The notes: a model not told the origin generated them from the sequence alone. Positions 8,218 to 18,163 are shown, counted from the stretch's first letter. The stretch: DNA of 64,000 nucleotides from Calothrix anomala FACHB-343 (GCF_014696435.1 NZ_JACJQG010000019.1:57409-121408), one strand, 5' to 3'. Translations and numbers: made by a program.

Positions 8218-8862
8218 TTATCTCCAAGACCAATTGAGGTAGAACCAATTTTTAATTTTCTGACACCATCTTTTAACTAAAGGTTGAGAATTAGATACAG
8301 GTCTTGCTGATTTTGACCATCTGTTTGATGAGTAGGTAAAGGGAGTTTTGACACCGTTCAATTCTTGTTCTAGCTGTGCGGCTTTATTTAAATCTGAGGT
8401 GGCTCGATGTTCGTAGCCTAATTGAGAGCAAACAAACCCGCGATATTTGTAAGCCTGAATATAGCGAGGATTGAGGCGAATTGCTCTGGTAAAATCTGCG
8501 ATCGCATGTTGATATCTCCCTTGGCTAGCGTTTTGTACACCCAAGTTGTAAAAAGTCTCTGCATTCCAGCTATTGACAGCGACTTTAGAGGAATTTCTCG
8601 GTTTAGCTGTTGATGGCGGTTCGCTGGTTGTGGGTAGCGGTTGAGATTTCAGGTGGTTATAAGCGACGTTGATTTTTTTGATTTTTTCTTCAGCTACCCG
8701 TTTTTTATCTGGATCGACAAAGCGATCGGGATGCCAAGTTTTAATTAAATTACGGTATGCTTGCTTAACCTGCGCCAGCGATGCTCCAGGTTTCAGCCCC
8801 AGAATTGCATAAGAATCATTAATGTTGAGTTTAAAATGCGATCGCGGCTGGTCGTTAGACAT
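8218..8862 (-). CDS. DnaJ-domain protein with TPR repeats
   Basis: 214 residues from the ATG at 8862; a start 7 codons upstream is possible. A J domain occupies residues 17-75 with the essential HPD tripeptide at 44-46 (TWHPDRF), which stimulates Hsp70 ATPase. After a Pro/Ser linker two TPR motifs follow (AETFYNLGVQNASQGRYQHA and the next). The C-terminal 40 residues are basic. It is probably a specialised Hsp70 co-chaperone that uses its TPRs for substrate or partner binding. It lacks the Gly/Phe and zinc-finger regions of classical DnaJ. Confidence 0.85.
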   Translation of the reverse strand: MSNDQPRSHFKLNINDSYAILGLKPGASLAQVKQAYRNLIKTWHPDRFVDPDKKRVAEEKIKKINVAYNHLKSQPLPTTSEPPSTAKPRNSSKVAVNSWNAETFYNLGVQNASQGRYQHAIADFTRAIRLNPRYIQAYKYRGFVCSQLGYEHRATSDLNKAAQLEQELNGVKTPFTYSSNRWSKSARPVSNSQPLVKRWCQKIKNWFYLNWSWR

Positions 8863-8936
8863 ATCGCCAAATGAAAAAATCACTAACTTTCTACATCTAT
8901 GCTAACGATTTCGCATTTATAATGCGTAATTCAGAA

Positions 8937-9034
8937 AGTCAACAGTCAACAGTCAATAGTCAATAGTCAACGGTCAACAGTCAACAGTCAACGGTCAACA
9001 GTCAACAGTCAACCGTCAACCGTCAACCGTCATC
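8937..9034. repeat. Heptameric tandem repeat (GTCAACA type)
   Basis: Thirteen or so GTCAACA/GTCAATA/GTCAACG/GTCAACC units in a row, the short tandem repeat class known from heterocystous cyanobacteria. Other blocks of the class in this window are 20029-20156, 27678-27717, 34011-34062, 39722-39757, 53977-54036 and 61068-61112. Confidence 0.9.
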
Positions 9035-9080
9035 TGATCGAGTTCATAGGCTCCAGATATATAGGTAAAAAACATGGTTG

Positions 9081-10157
9081 ATGGAATTTACCAACATGCT
9101 TGCGCGTCTAAAACTGGCTTCTCAATTTACGCTGTTGCTGTCACTGATTTTTATTACAGGAATCGGATTAGGGGGTTTTGCATTGTCGAAAGCGCTGGAA
9201 CATAAGGCGCTGATGGAAATGAATGCCAGGGGACAAATGGCAATGAATATGATTAACTCGGTGAGCAGTTATACCAGTAATGATATTGCCCCACTGATTA
9301 CCCAACTCGCAGATCCCGAAACTACTTTTATTCCCGAAACTATCCGCAGCATTGCAGCCAGAAGGGTATTTGAAAATTTTAAAAGTAATTGGCAATACAA
9401 AGACTTGATGTATAAACAGGCGACGCTCAACCCAACGAATCGTGACGATCAAGCTGACCGATTTGAAGCCAAAATCATTGAACGCTTTGATAGCGATCGC
9501 TCTTTAACCACAATATCCGATTTTCGCACCGAAGCCGGAGAGCAATTATTTTACACGGCTCAACCTGTAACCGTGAATAGTTCTAGCTGTTTGTCCTGTC
9601 ATGGTAACCCAAATCAAGCTCCCAAAAGCCACGTGAAAAAATACGGTACACAAAACGGTTATGGCTGGAAGCTAAATCAAGTTATCGGTACTCAAATTAT
9701 ATATATCCCTGCCAGCGAAGTTTTTGCCAACGCCCGCAAAGCACTTTTTTTATTTATCAGCATCTTCATGGGCATTTTTGCATTAGTTATCCTCTCCATT
9801 AACTACTTACTCAAGTGGAGAGTAATTCAACCGTTAAAACCAATGGCTCAACTTGCGCAAACAATTAGTAGAGATACCGTCAGCATCAACGAAATCAGGG
9901 AATTAGAACGCCAAGGACTAAGCAAAATTGCTCATCGCACCGATGAATTAGGACAATTAGGGCGAGTATTTCAGAAAATGGTACGCGAAGTTTGCGATCG
10001 CGAACAACAATTATCCGCCCAATTACAACAATTGCGCGTAGAAATCGACCAAACAAAACGAGTACATCAAGTAGAAGAAATTGCCGAAAGCGATTATTTC
10101 CAAAAATTACAGCAAACAGCTAAAGAAATTAGAGAAGGAAGTAAGGGAGATAAATAA
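9081..10157 (+). CDS. Membrane haem-c sensor (Tll0287-like / DUF3365) with HAMP domain
   Basis: About 358 residues. An N-terminal transmembrane helix (FTLLLSLIFITGIGLGGFAL), an extracytoplasmic domain with a c-type haem site CLSCH (about residues 170-174), a second helix (LFLFISIFMGIFALVILSI) and a HAMP-like segment with a coiled-coil tail. The family folds like PAS sensors with covalently bound haem and is thought to sense redox or gas ligands. No kinase domain is fused, so the signal must pass to a partner; the ParA/MinD ATPase 160 nt downstream in the same direction is the obvious candidate. Start uncertain: TTG 9078, ATG 9081 or ATG 9096. Confidence 0.82.
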   Translation: MEFTNMLARLKLASQFTLLLSLIFITGIGLGGFALSKALEHKALMEMNARGQMAMNMINSVSSYTSNDIAPLITQLADPETTFIPETIRSIAARRVFENFKSNWQYKDLMYKQATLNPTNRDDQADRFEAKIIERFDSDRSLTTISDFRTEAGEQLFYTAQPVTVNSSSCLSCHGNPNQAPKSHVKKYGTQNGYGWKLNQVIGTQIIYIPASEVFANARKALFLFISIFMGIFALVILSINYLLKWRVIQPLKPMAQLAQTISRDTVSINEIRELERQGLSKIAHRTDELGQLGRVFQKMVREVCDREQQLSAQLQQLRVEIDQTKRVHQVEEIAESDYFQKLQQTAKEIREGSKGDK

Positions 10158-10315
10158 TACCAATTTTGTATGAAGATGCGCTTAATTATTTTAAGAGAAA
10201 AAACGAACCGCCAAGATGCCAAAAAATAAGATATTAAGCGAATTTGGTACAGGTAGCTTCATATAGCAACGGTATAACAAATGCCAAAACACAAATGACA
10301 AAGGACAAATGACTA

Positions 10316-11137
10316 ATGACCAAAATAATTTCAATACATTCTTTTCGCGGTGGTACTGGTAAATCTAACGTCACTGCAAACCTAGCTACTTTAATTGCGC
10401 GTACTGGTTTACGAGTAGGAATTGTTGATACAGATATTCAATCCCCAGGTATTCACGTGCCTTTTGGTTTAGATGAAACTAAAATTAAGCACACTTTGAA
10501 TGATTATTTATGGGGACGCTGTGCAATTGAAGCTGCTACTTATGATGTCAGTTCTGTATTTGCAACTAAAAAAGGTTGGTTTACCAATAATCGCGGCAAA
10601 ATTTATCTAATTCCTTCCAGTATTAAAACCGGGGAAATTTCTAGGATTCTCCGGGAAGGCTATGATGCACGGTTACTCAATGATGGTTTTCGCCATTTAA
10701 TGCAGCGTCTTCAATTAGATTATCTCTTTATTGATACGCACCCAGGTATTAATGAAGAAACTCTACTTTCTGTAATTATTTCTGATGTACTATTGGTAAT
10801 TTTGCGCCCTGATAAACAAGATTATCAAGGTACAGCAGTCACAATTGATGTAGCACGAAAATTAGAAGTTCCTAAAATGTTATTAGTAGTCAATAAAGTA
10901 TTACCTAGTTTAAATACTCCAGCTTTAAAACAACAAATTCAAGATAGTTATAAAGTACCTGTAGCAGGGATTTTACCTGTGTGCGAAGAAATGTTTCATC
11001 TAGCCAGCAGCGATATTTTTTCAATGCGCTATCCAGAGCATCCTTGGACAAAAACTATAAGTGCGATCGCCCAATGTTTAACTGATAATCCTAAACCCAC
11101 AAATCCGGCATTTAATTTTGGCAGAATAGCCAGATAA
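10316..11137 (+). CDS. ParA/MinD-family ATPase
   Basis: 273 residues. Deviant Walker A FRGGTGKSN (residues 10-18), in which the usual first lysine of the KGGxxGKS signature is arginine, then DTDIQSPG (switch I) and YLFIDTHPG (Walker B). MinD/ParA proteins dimerise on ATP and position or activate membrane or DNA-bound cargo. Co-orientation with the haem-c HAMP protein suggests it acts on a membrane sensor rather than in plasmid partition, and no ParB gene follows. Functional assignment beyond the ATPase family is inference. Confidence 0.85.
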   Translation: MTKIISIHSFRGGTGKSNVTANLATLIARTGLRVGIVDTDIQSPGIHVPFGLDETKIKHTLNDYLWGRCAIEAATYDVSSVFATKKGWFTNNRGKIYLIPSSIKTGEISRILREGYDARLLNDGFRHLMQRLQLDYLFIDTHPGINEETLLSVIISDVLLVILRPDKQDYQGTAVTIDVARKLEVPKMLLVVNKVLPSLNTPALKQQIQDSYKVPVAGILPVCEEMFHLASSDIFSMRYPEHPWTKTISAIAQCLTDNPKPTNPAFNFGRIAR

Positions 11138-11473
11138 TTCAAAATTCAAAATTCAAAATTCAAAATTAAAGACAGTAAATGTGTAGCTTGGATAGAACCA
11201 CATCTATGGTAGGGGCACGGCATCGATAATATTTTGGTACATCCAATAATTTTACTGGTGCCGTGCCCCTACAGCGTGGTCTATTTACAGGAAGATGCTG
11301 TAATACCAATTGCAAAAAAGAATGCGACAGATTGTAGGGGCACTGGCACTGCCATGCCCTCTAGAATATTTTGATGTGTCGCAAATATTATTTAAATTGG
11401 TATAACTTAATTTGCGCGGTTTTCTCTGCGGCTCTGCGTGAGCTTTGCAAACTCCTAGCCCACACAGACCAAA
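11138..11473. repeat. Intergenic repeats between convergent genes
   Basis: In order: AAAATTC tandem units (11139-11170); a hairpin repeat TAGGGGCACGGCATC...GTGCCGTGCCCCTA (11212-11271, related to 44070-44131); and a family-B element (11302-11403) with ACCAATT/AATTGGT ends and the GGCACTGCCATGCCCTCTAG core. No gene. Confidence 0.7.
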
Positions 11474-13117
11474 TTAATATCCTGACTGTGGAGCAGTAAC
11501 TTTCCTTTCCGGTACAGGATTACTACCATCCCAAACAGACCTTTGTCCATCAGCATTAATGATAGTGATTTTGACTTTTTGAGCAGTGAAATTATCACCA
11601 AAAACTTGTAACCACTCATACCATTGTTGATCGGGAAGCGCATTCATGTCTTTAAAGTTAATTCGCAATTTTTTGCAAAACTCTCCCGGATAATCAGGAT
11701 CGGGTTCTTGAGTACATAAGTTCTCTTGTTTTACCTCAATCCGCGTTTCCGATTTTTCATTATTAGACTCATCTAAATAGACCATTTGCACGATCGCACT
11801 TGTTGCTTGCGAAAGGTGTTCACCAGATATAGTTAAGTGAGGCTCGGCTTGGGGATTTTGTAATAAATCTTGCGGCTCATCCCACAGTACTACCTGGGTA
11901 ACATTAGGGCCTGCTTTGCGCACAGCTTTACCGCTAATATAACCACCCGCGCTAATTCCCATCAGCACTAAAATTTCTTGGGGAATGCTTGGTAAAGAAG
12001 ATGCGGTTGTATAGGTAACTAGCAAAATGACAATAAACGCAATCCCAATAATTAAATTCCAAACTACCTGCTGTACCCGTTCTAAGGCGATTATACCTCC
12101 ATGTACTACTAAATCTGACCAAGAAGGATTCACATCGCCAGATCCTTTAGTACCACGGATGTTAGAAGTTGCTTGTGCTGTGACTAATGTGACTAAACTA
12201 ATCAAAAAAGTATAGGCAAATCCAGATAAAGGAATGAACTCCCAAATATTTTGAATAATTCCCCTACCAATGAACAGAAATAAATAGCCAAAGACAATGA
12301 TTGTCAGCCACCAAACAAACTGAGTTCGTGCCAAACTATAGGTGTTTGTTTGTCGCTCTAGTAATAGCCACTCTAAAGCATTGAGTTCTTTTTGATTAGG
12401 ACTTTTGAGAGATTTTGGAGATACGTTACCTCTTTTTGATTCTTTAGCTAGCAGGTAGATAATTCCTACTAAAAACAAAGTCGCCAGGGTAGTTATACCA
12501 AAGACAATTAATGTAGTCAAACTACTGATAGGACGGCTGATATTGACCTGTAATTGCTCTTCGGTAATTTGTGGGTCAATACTAGTGGCGTTTCCGGCGA
12601 CTTCTACTTTGATAGGATGAGTACCTCTCGGTAAATTCTTCAATTGAGAGTTGCTAAATGTAGCAAAAATTGCCTGCCCATCTTCTGCCACTTTGACAGT
12701 ATTAGTAGTCGCAGAATCAGGAGGATTACCAATTCTGACGGTAATTTTATTTTTAGCCGAACTCTCAGCTTTAGGGAAATTGTTTCCTGTAATTACCAAA
12801 TTCAGTTTGTCTTGGGAATCAGCACGAAAACTTTCTGCTACGAGTGACTGAGGAATGCTGACATACAATTCTTTCGGACTGACACCCCGAATTGAAGCTA
12901 CATCAGCTACAGTCAAGGGATCGCTAGTTGGTTGTTGAATTACTGTGGTTGTGGGTGCGGGAGTTGACTCTGGAGTTGACTCTGGAGAACTTTGTTCTTC
13001 CTGGGCTTGACCAACTCCAAAAGAGGTAAATAGTAAGATGCAAACTAGCGCCAAGGATAGGAGAGGATAAAAATACCTCTTGCTGATACGTTTTCCGGCA
13101 ATTTTGAATAGATGCAT
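11474..13117 (-). CDS. Large membrane protein, unknown function
   Basis: 547 residues. A signal-like hydrophobic N-terminus (FYPLLSLALVCILLFTSFGV) ends near GQAQ, followed by a Pro/Thr-rich stretch and an extracytoplasmic domain of about 150 residues with an IPT/TIG-like flavour (LNLVITGNNFPKA). About five transmembrane helices follow (TTLIVFGITTLATLFLVGII and others), then a soluble C-terminal region containing a second such motif (HLTISGEHLSQA). The two immunoglobulin-like segments on either side of a membrane core suggest a surface or channel-like protein. No catalytic motif is visible. Monocistronic, convergent with the ParA gene. Confidence 0.65.
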   Translation of the reverse strand: MHLFKIAGKRISKRYFYPLLSLALVCILLFTSFGVGQAQEEQSSPESTPESTPAPTTTVIQQPTSDPLTVADVASIRGVSPKELYVSIPQSLVAESFRADSQDKLNLVITGNNFPKAESSAKNKITVRIGNPPDSATTNTVKVAEDGQAIFATFSNSQLKNLPRGTHPIKVEVAGNATSIDPQITEEQLQVNISRPISSLTTLIVFGITTLATLFLVGIIYLLAKESKRGNVSPKSLKSPNQKELNALEWLLLERQTNTYSLARTQFVWWLTIIVFGYLFLFIGRGIIQNIWEFIPLSGFAYTFLISLVTLVTAQATSNIRGTKGSGDVNPSWSDLVVHGGIIALERVQQVVWNLIIGIAFIVILLVTYTTASSLPSIPQEILVLMGISAGGYISGKAVRKAGPNVTQVVLWDEPQDLLQNPQAEPHLTISGEHLSQATSAIVQMVYLDESNNEKSETRIEVKQENLCTQEPDPDYPGEFCKKLRINFKDMNALPDQQWYEWLQVFGDNFTAQKVKITIINADGQRSVWDGSNPVPERKVTAPQSGY

Positions 13118-13550
13118 AAATATTGTCTACTGTCAAGCTATCTCTGAACCTATTTAACACACAAGTTACAATTCCCCAACCTCAAATTGCGTTGATTTAG
13201 TTGATGTGTTTCAATATTGCACCAGCTAACCTGACGCATCTTGGTTATGGGTATGAAAATACTGGGGGATTTTAGATAATGAGTTTTTTAATACATCCCA
13301 GTATCATTGTTTATTAAACTGCTGACAGTGCCTTGAGGCGATTAATTGTAATTTTTATTTAGTATTCAGCAATTTTGCTTGCTTTCTTGGGGAAAAGCGA
13401 GGTAAAAATTAAAACAATACCCCTGTGTAGCGAACAGAAAACCGTAAAATCTCCATCAAAGTGCAATCGTTGGTGAGAATTAACATTTGTTGGGGTAAAT
13501 GCGATCGCTTCTCAAATCCCATCTGGAAAATAAGCTTCTAAAATAGAATA
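13118..13550. other. Intergenic region, nothing recognised
   Basis: About 430 bp between divergent genes, so it should hold both promoters. One HIP1 octamer near 13501. No repeat or ORF worth calling. Confidence 0.4.
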
Positions 13551-14348
13551 ATGTTGTCAACTCCCACGCAATTATTACGTATATCCCAAGGACAACTCAA
13601 TTTACTAGAACGTTGTCCCCGTCAATTTCAACATACCTATTTAGAAAACCTCAATTCTCCCGCAGATCCCCAACATGAAGAACGGCAAACTTTAGGTAGC
13701 CGCTTCCACCTGTTGATGCAGCAGCGAGAAATGGGTTTACCAATTCAGAGTTTTTTACAAGCAGATACCCAACTCCAAAGTTGGATGTCAGCCTTTGCTG
13801 CTGCTGCACCAGAAATTTTAGCACCTGCGACTAATAGCCAAATCTTCCGCGAAAGCGAACATTTTCGGACTCTGCAAGTGCAAAACTATTTGCTGACGGT
13901 TGTTTATGACTTATTAATTGCCGATAAACAAACAGCGCAAATTCTCGATTGGAAAACTTACCCCAAACCACCCCATAAAAGTAAGTTAGAAAAAAATTGG
14001 CAAACAAGGCTTTATCTCTATGTTTTGACAGAAACTAGCGAATACTTGCCAGAAAATATTTCTATGACTTATTGGTTTGTCCAATCGGCAGGTAAACCGC
14101 AAAATATTAAATTTAATTACAATTCTGTCCAACACCAAAAAACCGCCAATGAACTGAAAGAACTATTAAACGATTTAACTTATTGGTTAGAACGTTACCA
14201 ACAAAAAGAATTATTTCCCCAACTCCCAGTAGGGAATAAAGCCTGTACCTATTGTCAATTTTCCACCCGATGCGATCGCACTCAAGCCAGCGAACCAGAA
14301 AGCGATGTATTGCCCAACCTTGCCAGTATAAAAGAAGTAGCATTGTGA
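13551..14348 (+). CDS. PD-(D/E)XK nuclease with a four-cysteine Fe-S signature
   Basis: 265 residues. RecB/Cas4-type nuclease features: LGSRFHLLMQ with His53, Asp120 in VVYDLLIADK, and the catalytic ILDWKTYP (Asp133-x-Lys135). Cys22 together with C-terminal Cys232, Cys235 and Cys241 (CTYCQFSTRC) forms the usual 4Fe-4S cluster of AddB/Cas4-like nucleases. It probably acts in DNA repair or recombination. It lies 40 kb from the CRISPR array and next to acetyltransferase and recJ genes, so a housekeeping role is likelier than Cas4. Confidence 0.85.
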   Translation: MLSTPTQLLRISQGQLNLLERCPRQFQHTYLENLNSPADPQHEERQTLGSRFHLLMQQREMGLPIQSFLQADTQLQSWMSAFAAAAPEILAPATNSQIFRESEHFRTLQVQNYLLTVVYDLLIADKQTAQILDWKTYPKPPHKSKLEKNWQTRLYLYVLTETSEYLPENISMTYWFVQSAGKPQNIKFNYNSVQHQKTANELKELLNDLTYWLERYQQKELFPQLPVGNKACTYCQFSTRCDRTQASEPESDVLPNLASIKEVAL

Positions 14349-14417
14349 CGGCTAGGGGCTAGGGAGACAATTGTACAGACGCGATTCATCGCGTCTCTAA
14401 TAAATGACCAATGACAA

Positions 14418-15071
14418 ATGACTATTATGACCAACATTGACGATCAAGACGCCGTTTATGTGCGTGATTTAGGAATTGATGATATCGCTGATGTTTACCA
14501 TTTAGGTGAAGAATTATTTACCAGCGATTTATATCCTTATTTATATAGAACTTGGGATGAATGGGAAGTTATTGGACTTTACAATACAGATCCCGAATAT
14601 TGCTTGGTGGCGGAAATCGATGGTGAATTAGCCGGATTTATTTTAGGAACTATTATTACCAAAGCTTCTTGGACTTATGGATATATTCTTTGGCTAGGAG
14701 TGAATCCCCAGTTTCAACGCAAGGGAGTTGCAGATAAGTTAGTTGATAAAGTTGTCGCCCGAATGATTGAAGATGGGGCGCGGTTTATGTTAGTAGATAC
14801 AGATCCGACTAACACGCCAGCAGTTAAGTTTTTTAACCGCAAAGGCTTTGGTAATATCCGGCAACATATTTTCTTGTCAATGAATCTCAGTAAGCACCCA
14901 CATTATGGCAGACTGATAGATTATGAACATCAAAAAGCTGAAAGAGCAGGTTACAGGCGATCGCGTCCTGCTGCAATTCGTAGCCGCAAACCTGAGGGAT
15001 TTTCCAATGAAGTAGTCCTCAATCCCCTAGTTAATGAACCACAGATAGATTTAATTATTAATGATGAATAG
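14418..15071 (+). CDS. GNAT-family N-acetyltransferase
   Basis: 217 residues; a second ATG three codons in (14427) is an equally good start. The acetyl-CoA binding motif reads LGVNPQFQRKGVADKLV (Q-x-x-G-x-A), followed by VDTDPTNTPAVKFFNRKGF, typical of the RimI-like branch. The last 60 residues form a basic extension (ERAGYRRSRPAAIRSRKPEG). Substrate unknown; protein N-terminal or small-molecule acetylation are both possible. Same direction as the flanking nuclease and recJ genes but separated by repeats. Confidence 0.82.
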   Translation: MTIMTNIDDQDAVYVRDLGIDDIADVYHLGEELFTSDLYPYLYRTWDEWEVIGLYNTDPEYCLVAEIDGELAGFILGTIITKASWTYGYILWLGVNPQFQRKGVADKLVDKVVARMIEDGARFMLVDTDPTNTPAVKFFNRKGFGNIRQHIFLSMNLSKHPHYGRLIDYEHQKAERAGYRRSRPAAIRSRKPEGFSNEVVLNPLVNEPQIDLIINDE

Positions 15072-15072
15072 G

Positions 15073-15178
15073 GTATTGGGCATTGGGCATTGGGCATTGG
15101 GCATTGGGCATGGGGCATTGGGCATGGGAAATATATTAATTTTGAATTTTGAATTTTGAATTTTGAATTTTGAATTTT
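15073..15178. repeat. GGGCATT and AATTTTG heptamer blocks
   Basis: Seven to eight GGGCATT/GGGCATG units (15073-15127), then AATTTTG units (15138-15178), filling the gap in front of recJ. The recJ start codon follows directly. Confidence 0.85.
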
Positions 15179-15182
15179 AATC

Positions 15183-17519
15183 ATGCAGTGGACTTTAGCC
15201 GCAACTGAACAACCGCCAGAGTGGTTTATCAAAGCTGTGAAAAAGTATACTCCGGCATCAAGTGGATTGTATGCAGCCCAATTATTATGGCAACGGGGTA
15301 TAAAAGATACATCGCAATTAGAAGGGTTTGTTAACTATAAAGCTTATCAACCAGCTAGCCCCTTTGAATTTGGGGAAGAAATGCATTTAGCTGTTTCTCG
15401 GTTGAAATTAGCCCGGAACGCTGGTGAAAAAGTGGCTATTTGGGGTGATTTTGACGCTGATGGAATTACCTCTACTTCCGTGCTTTGGGATGGTTTGGGG
15501 CAATTTTTTGCGCAAAACTCTCAGTTAAGTTACTACATTCCCAATCGCCTCAAGGAATCTCACGGACTCAATAATGCGGGTATTGATAATTTAGAACAAC
15601 AAGGTTGTACTTTAATTGTCACCTGCGATACAGGCAGTACTAATATTGATGAAATTATTTATGCGCGAAAGCTAGGTATTGATGTCATCGTTACCGATCA
15701 TCACACTTTACCCGCAGAACGCCCGCCAGTGATGGCAATTATTAACCCGCGCAATTTACCTAACGAACATCCCCTGTATAATCTTTCTGGGGTAGCGGTA
15801 GCTTACAAGTTGGTAGAAGCACTTTATCAAAGTCTGCCTGATGTCCCGCAACAGCCTTTAGAAGATTTGTTAGATTTAGTAGCGGTGGGGTTAATTGCTG
15901 ACTTAGTGCAGTTAAGCGGCGATTGTCGCTATTTAGCCCAATTGGGAATTCAACGTTTACAAGAAGATTTTAAACAACCGCCCACAGCTAGACGACGCCC
16001 AGGTGTGGGGAGATTATTAGAATTGTGTCAGAAAAGTGGCGATCGCCCTACAGATATTTCCTTTGGTTTAGGGCCGCGCATTAACGCAGTAAGTCGGATA
16101 CAAGGCGATGCGAGGTTTTGCGTAGAATTACTCACAAGTCGCGACATTAAACGATGTAGCGAACTAGCAGAAGACACAGAATTAGCCAATTCTCGCCGTA
16201 AGTCTTTACAGAAAGATGTACAAAATCAAGTAGCACAAAAGCTGAGTCAATTAGATTTATCTACCACAAGTGCGATCGTTTTAGCAGATGCTCAATGGCC
16301 TGTAGGCGTACTCGGTTTAGTCGCGGGGCAAGTAGCACAGGAAACAGGAAAACCCACCATTTTACTAAGTACAGAAGTCCCCCCAGAAGATGAAACAGAA
16401 ACTAGCACCCAGCCTCTCGCCCGTGGTTCCGCTCGTTCCATCAATTCTGTTGATTTGTACCAACTAGTAAAAGACCAAGCACATTTATTACATCGGTTTG
16501 GCGGACATCCCTTTGCGGCTGGGTTGAGTATGGTAGTGGAGAATATTCCGTTATTTTCCCAAGCGATTAACCAAAGGTTACGTCAATCTTTGGGTGGTAA
16601 AACTCTCACGGCAACCATTCAAGCAGATATCACCGTCACCGTTGCAGATTTAGGCAAAGATTTATTTTTAGAATTGAAAATATTAGAACCTTGCGGAATG
16701 GGTAACCCTGTTCCCAAGCTATTAATTAAAAATTGCTGGTTTGAAAATGCTTGGCATCGCAATCAACAGGATGCCCAAGGAAAGAAAGTACAATATATCA
16801 AAACCGAGTTTGATATTCGGGATGATTCCACCAGAAACGCCTTTGCAGGGATTTGGTGGGGACATTACAAAGACGAATTACCCATAGGTAGGTGTGATTG
16901 TATAGCCGAGTTGGACTATAACACCTTTAAGAAACGCTATGAAATTCGGTTAATTGCTGTGCGTGCGAGTGTGGATTCTGTATTTACCACTCATAACTCA
17001 GATTTAATATTAGACTGGCGCAATCAAGAAAAATCAGAATTAAGTAATCAGCAACCAACGGTAGTTGTAGCAGAATGTCCGACAAGCTGGGATGATTTAC
17101 GCGCTTGGTGGAAGCGATCGCTTTATACTAATCAACAATTAGCGATCGCATGGAGTAAACCCAATCAACAATCACCTAACGAGATTTGGCTGACTCTAGT
17201 GGGAATTGCTAAATATCTCAGTCGCACTAATCAACTAGTTACCCGCATTCAACTGTTACAAAAATTAGGTATTGGCGACCATACTTTATTATTGGGACTC
17301 AAGGCTTTAAAATATTTAGGGTTTACAGTACAGCGTCAAGACCGTTATTTACACATCAGTCAAGAAGCAAAAAATACGGCGAATGGGGGAACCCCACCTA
17401 CACAGGCTGATACTGCTATTGCTAAATTTTTAGCAGCTGTGCGCGAGGAACAATTTCAAAGAGCGTATTTTGCAGAAGTACCCCTATCTACCATTGTGAC
17501 GATGGTTAATAGTCAGTAG
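15183..17519 (+). CDS. recJ: Single-stranded-DNA-specific exonuclease RecJ
   Basis: 778 residues. DHH phosphoesterase with WGDFDADGITS (motif I), TCDTGSTN, VIVTDHHTLP (the DHH motif) and LVAVGLIADLVQL. The DHHA1 domain includes RFGGHPFAAG. A C-terminal extension of about 200 residues is longer than in E. coli RecJ (577 residues) and is usual in cyanobacteria. It degrades single-stranded DNA 5' to 3' in recombination and mismatch repair. The end of the gene (EVPLSTIVTMVNSQ) is followed by repeat DNA. Confidence 0.92.
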   Translation: MQWTLAATEQPPEWFIKAVKKYTPASSGLYAAQLLWQRGIKDTSQLEGFVNYKAYQPASPFEFGEEMHLAVSRLKLARNAGEKVAIWGDFDADGITSTSVLWDGLGQFFAQNSQLSYYIPNRLKESHGLNNAGIDNLEQQGCTLIVTCDTGSTNIDEIIYARKLGIDVIVTDHHTLPAERPPVMAIINPRNLPNEHPLYNLSGVAVAYKLVEALYQSLPDVPQQPLEDLLDLVAVGLIADLVQLSGDCRYLAQLGIQRLQEDFKQPPTARRRPGVGRLLELCQKSGDRPTDISFGLGPRINAVSRIQGDARFCVELLTSRDIKRCSELAEDTELANSRRKSLQKDVQNQVAQKLSQLDLSTTSAIVLADAQWPVGVLGLVAGQVAQETGKPTILLSTEVPPEDETETSTQPLARGSARSINSVDLYQLVKDQAHLLHRFGGHPFAAGLSMVVENIPLFSQAINQRLRQSLGGKTLTATIQADITVTVADLGKDLFLELKILEPCGMGNPVPKLLIKNCWFENAWHRNQQDAQGKKVQYIKTEFDIRDDSTRNAFAGIWWGHYKDELPIGRCDCIAELDYNTFKKRYEIRLIAVRASVDSVFTTHNSDLILDWRNQEKSELSNQQPTVVVAECPTSWDDLRAWWKRSLYTNQQLAIAWSKPNQQSPNEIWLTLVGIAKYLSRTNQLVTRIQLLQKLGIGDHTLLLGLKALKYLGFTVQRQDRYLHISQEAKNTANGGTPPTQADTAIAKFLAAVREEQFQRAYFAEVPLSTIVTMVNSQ

Positions 17520-17539
17520 TCTTGCGATGCATAAAGATT

Positions 17540-17702
17540 GAAATGAATGAACCGCCAAGACGCCAAGAACGCCAAGCTAGTTAAGATTAGTATAGTGTGT
17601 CTAAGTTTTCTTAATCTCTGATCTCTATGTTCTCTGTGTTCTCTGCGTCTCTGTGGTTCAATTAATTCCTTTTTAACCGCAGAGAACGCAGAGGCGCAGA
17701 GG
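17540..17702. repeat. Dispersed AACCGCAGAG/CTCTGCG-type repeat
   Basis: ACCGCCAAGACGCCAAGAAC near 17550 and TTCTCTGCGTCTCTGTGGTT followed by its partner AACCGCAGAGAACGCAGAGG make inverted blocks typical of cyanobacterial intergenic repeats. No gene. Confidence 0.6.
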
Positions 17703-17722
17703 AAAAACCAGATTTGACAAAT

Positions 17723-18163
17723 TTAACGCGGGTATAACAAAATGGAGCGCGATCGCCCTCTAAATTGCCGATAATTTGGTTGATAATCAGGACGCTGATC
17801 GAATACAGGATTTCTCAACGGCTGGTTACGAAACATCGGATGCACCATATTCGGATAGGTGACACTAGGATTGATAATGGTTTGCGGATAGGGAGGATAG
17901 GAATAAATGGTAGTTCTACGATAGTTATCGTCACCGCGACGGCGATAATAATTACCTCTGTTACCAGGGTGCTTATATACCCGATTTATAGGTATAGGAG
18001 TTGCTATCGAGCTACCGTAATCATACGAGCTTACCCCTGGTTGTGTATCGCCATAAATAATAATCACCGATTGGGCAGAAGCTGGGGCAATTGTAGCGCC
18101 TAACAATGCTAGCGTTGCACCTGCGCCTAACCAAGTCTTTTGCCAATTCTTGCTATTATGCAT
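17723..18163 (-). CDS. Small secreted Tyr/Arg-rich protein
   Basis: 146 residues from the ATG at 18163 (an upstream start at 18193 would lengthen the signal peptide unnaturally). A clear signal peptide, KTWLGAGATLALLGATIAPA, ends at SAQ. The mature part is rich in Tyr, Arg, Asn and Pro (NYYRRRGDDNYRRTTIYSYP) with no recognised domain. Probably periplasmic or cell-wall associated. Family and function not recognised. Confidence 0.65.
   Translation of the reverse strand: MHNSKNWQKTWLGAGATLALLGATIAPASAQSVIIIYGDTQPGVSSYDYGSSIATPIPINRVYKHPGNRGNYYRRRGDDNYRRTTIYSYPPYPQTIINPSVTYPNMVHPMFRNQPLRNPVFDQRPDYQPNYRQFRGRSRSILLYPR

Noticed and set aside
13551-14348. Cas4 for the CRISPR array
   Set aside because: The PD-(D/E)XK plus four-Cys pattern is shared by many non-Cas nucleases and the gene is 40 kb from the array with no other cas gene.
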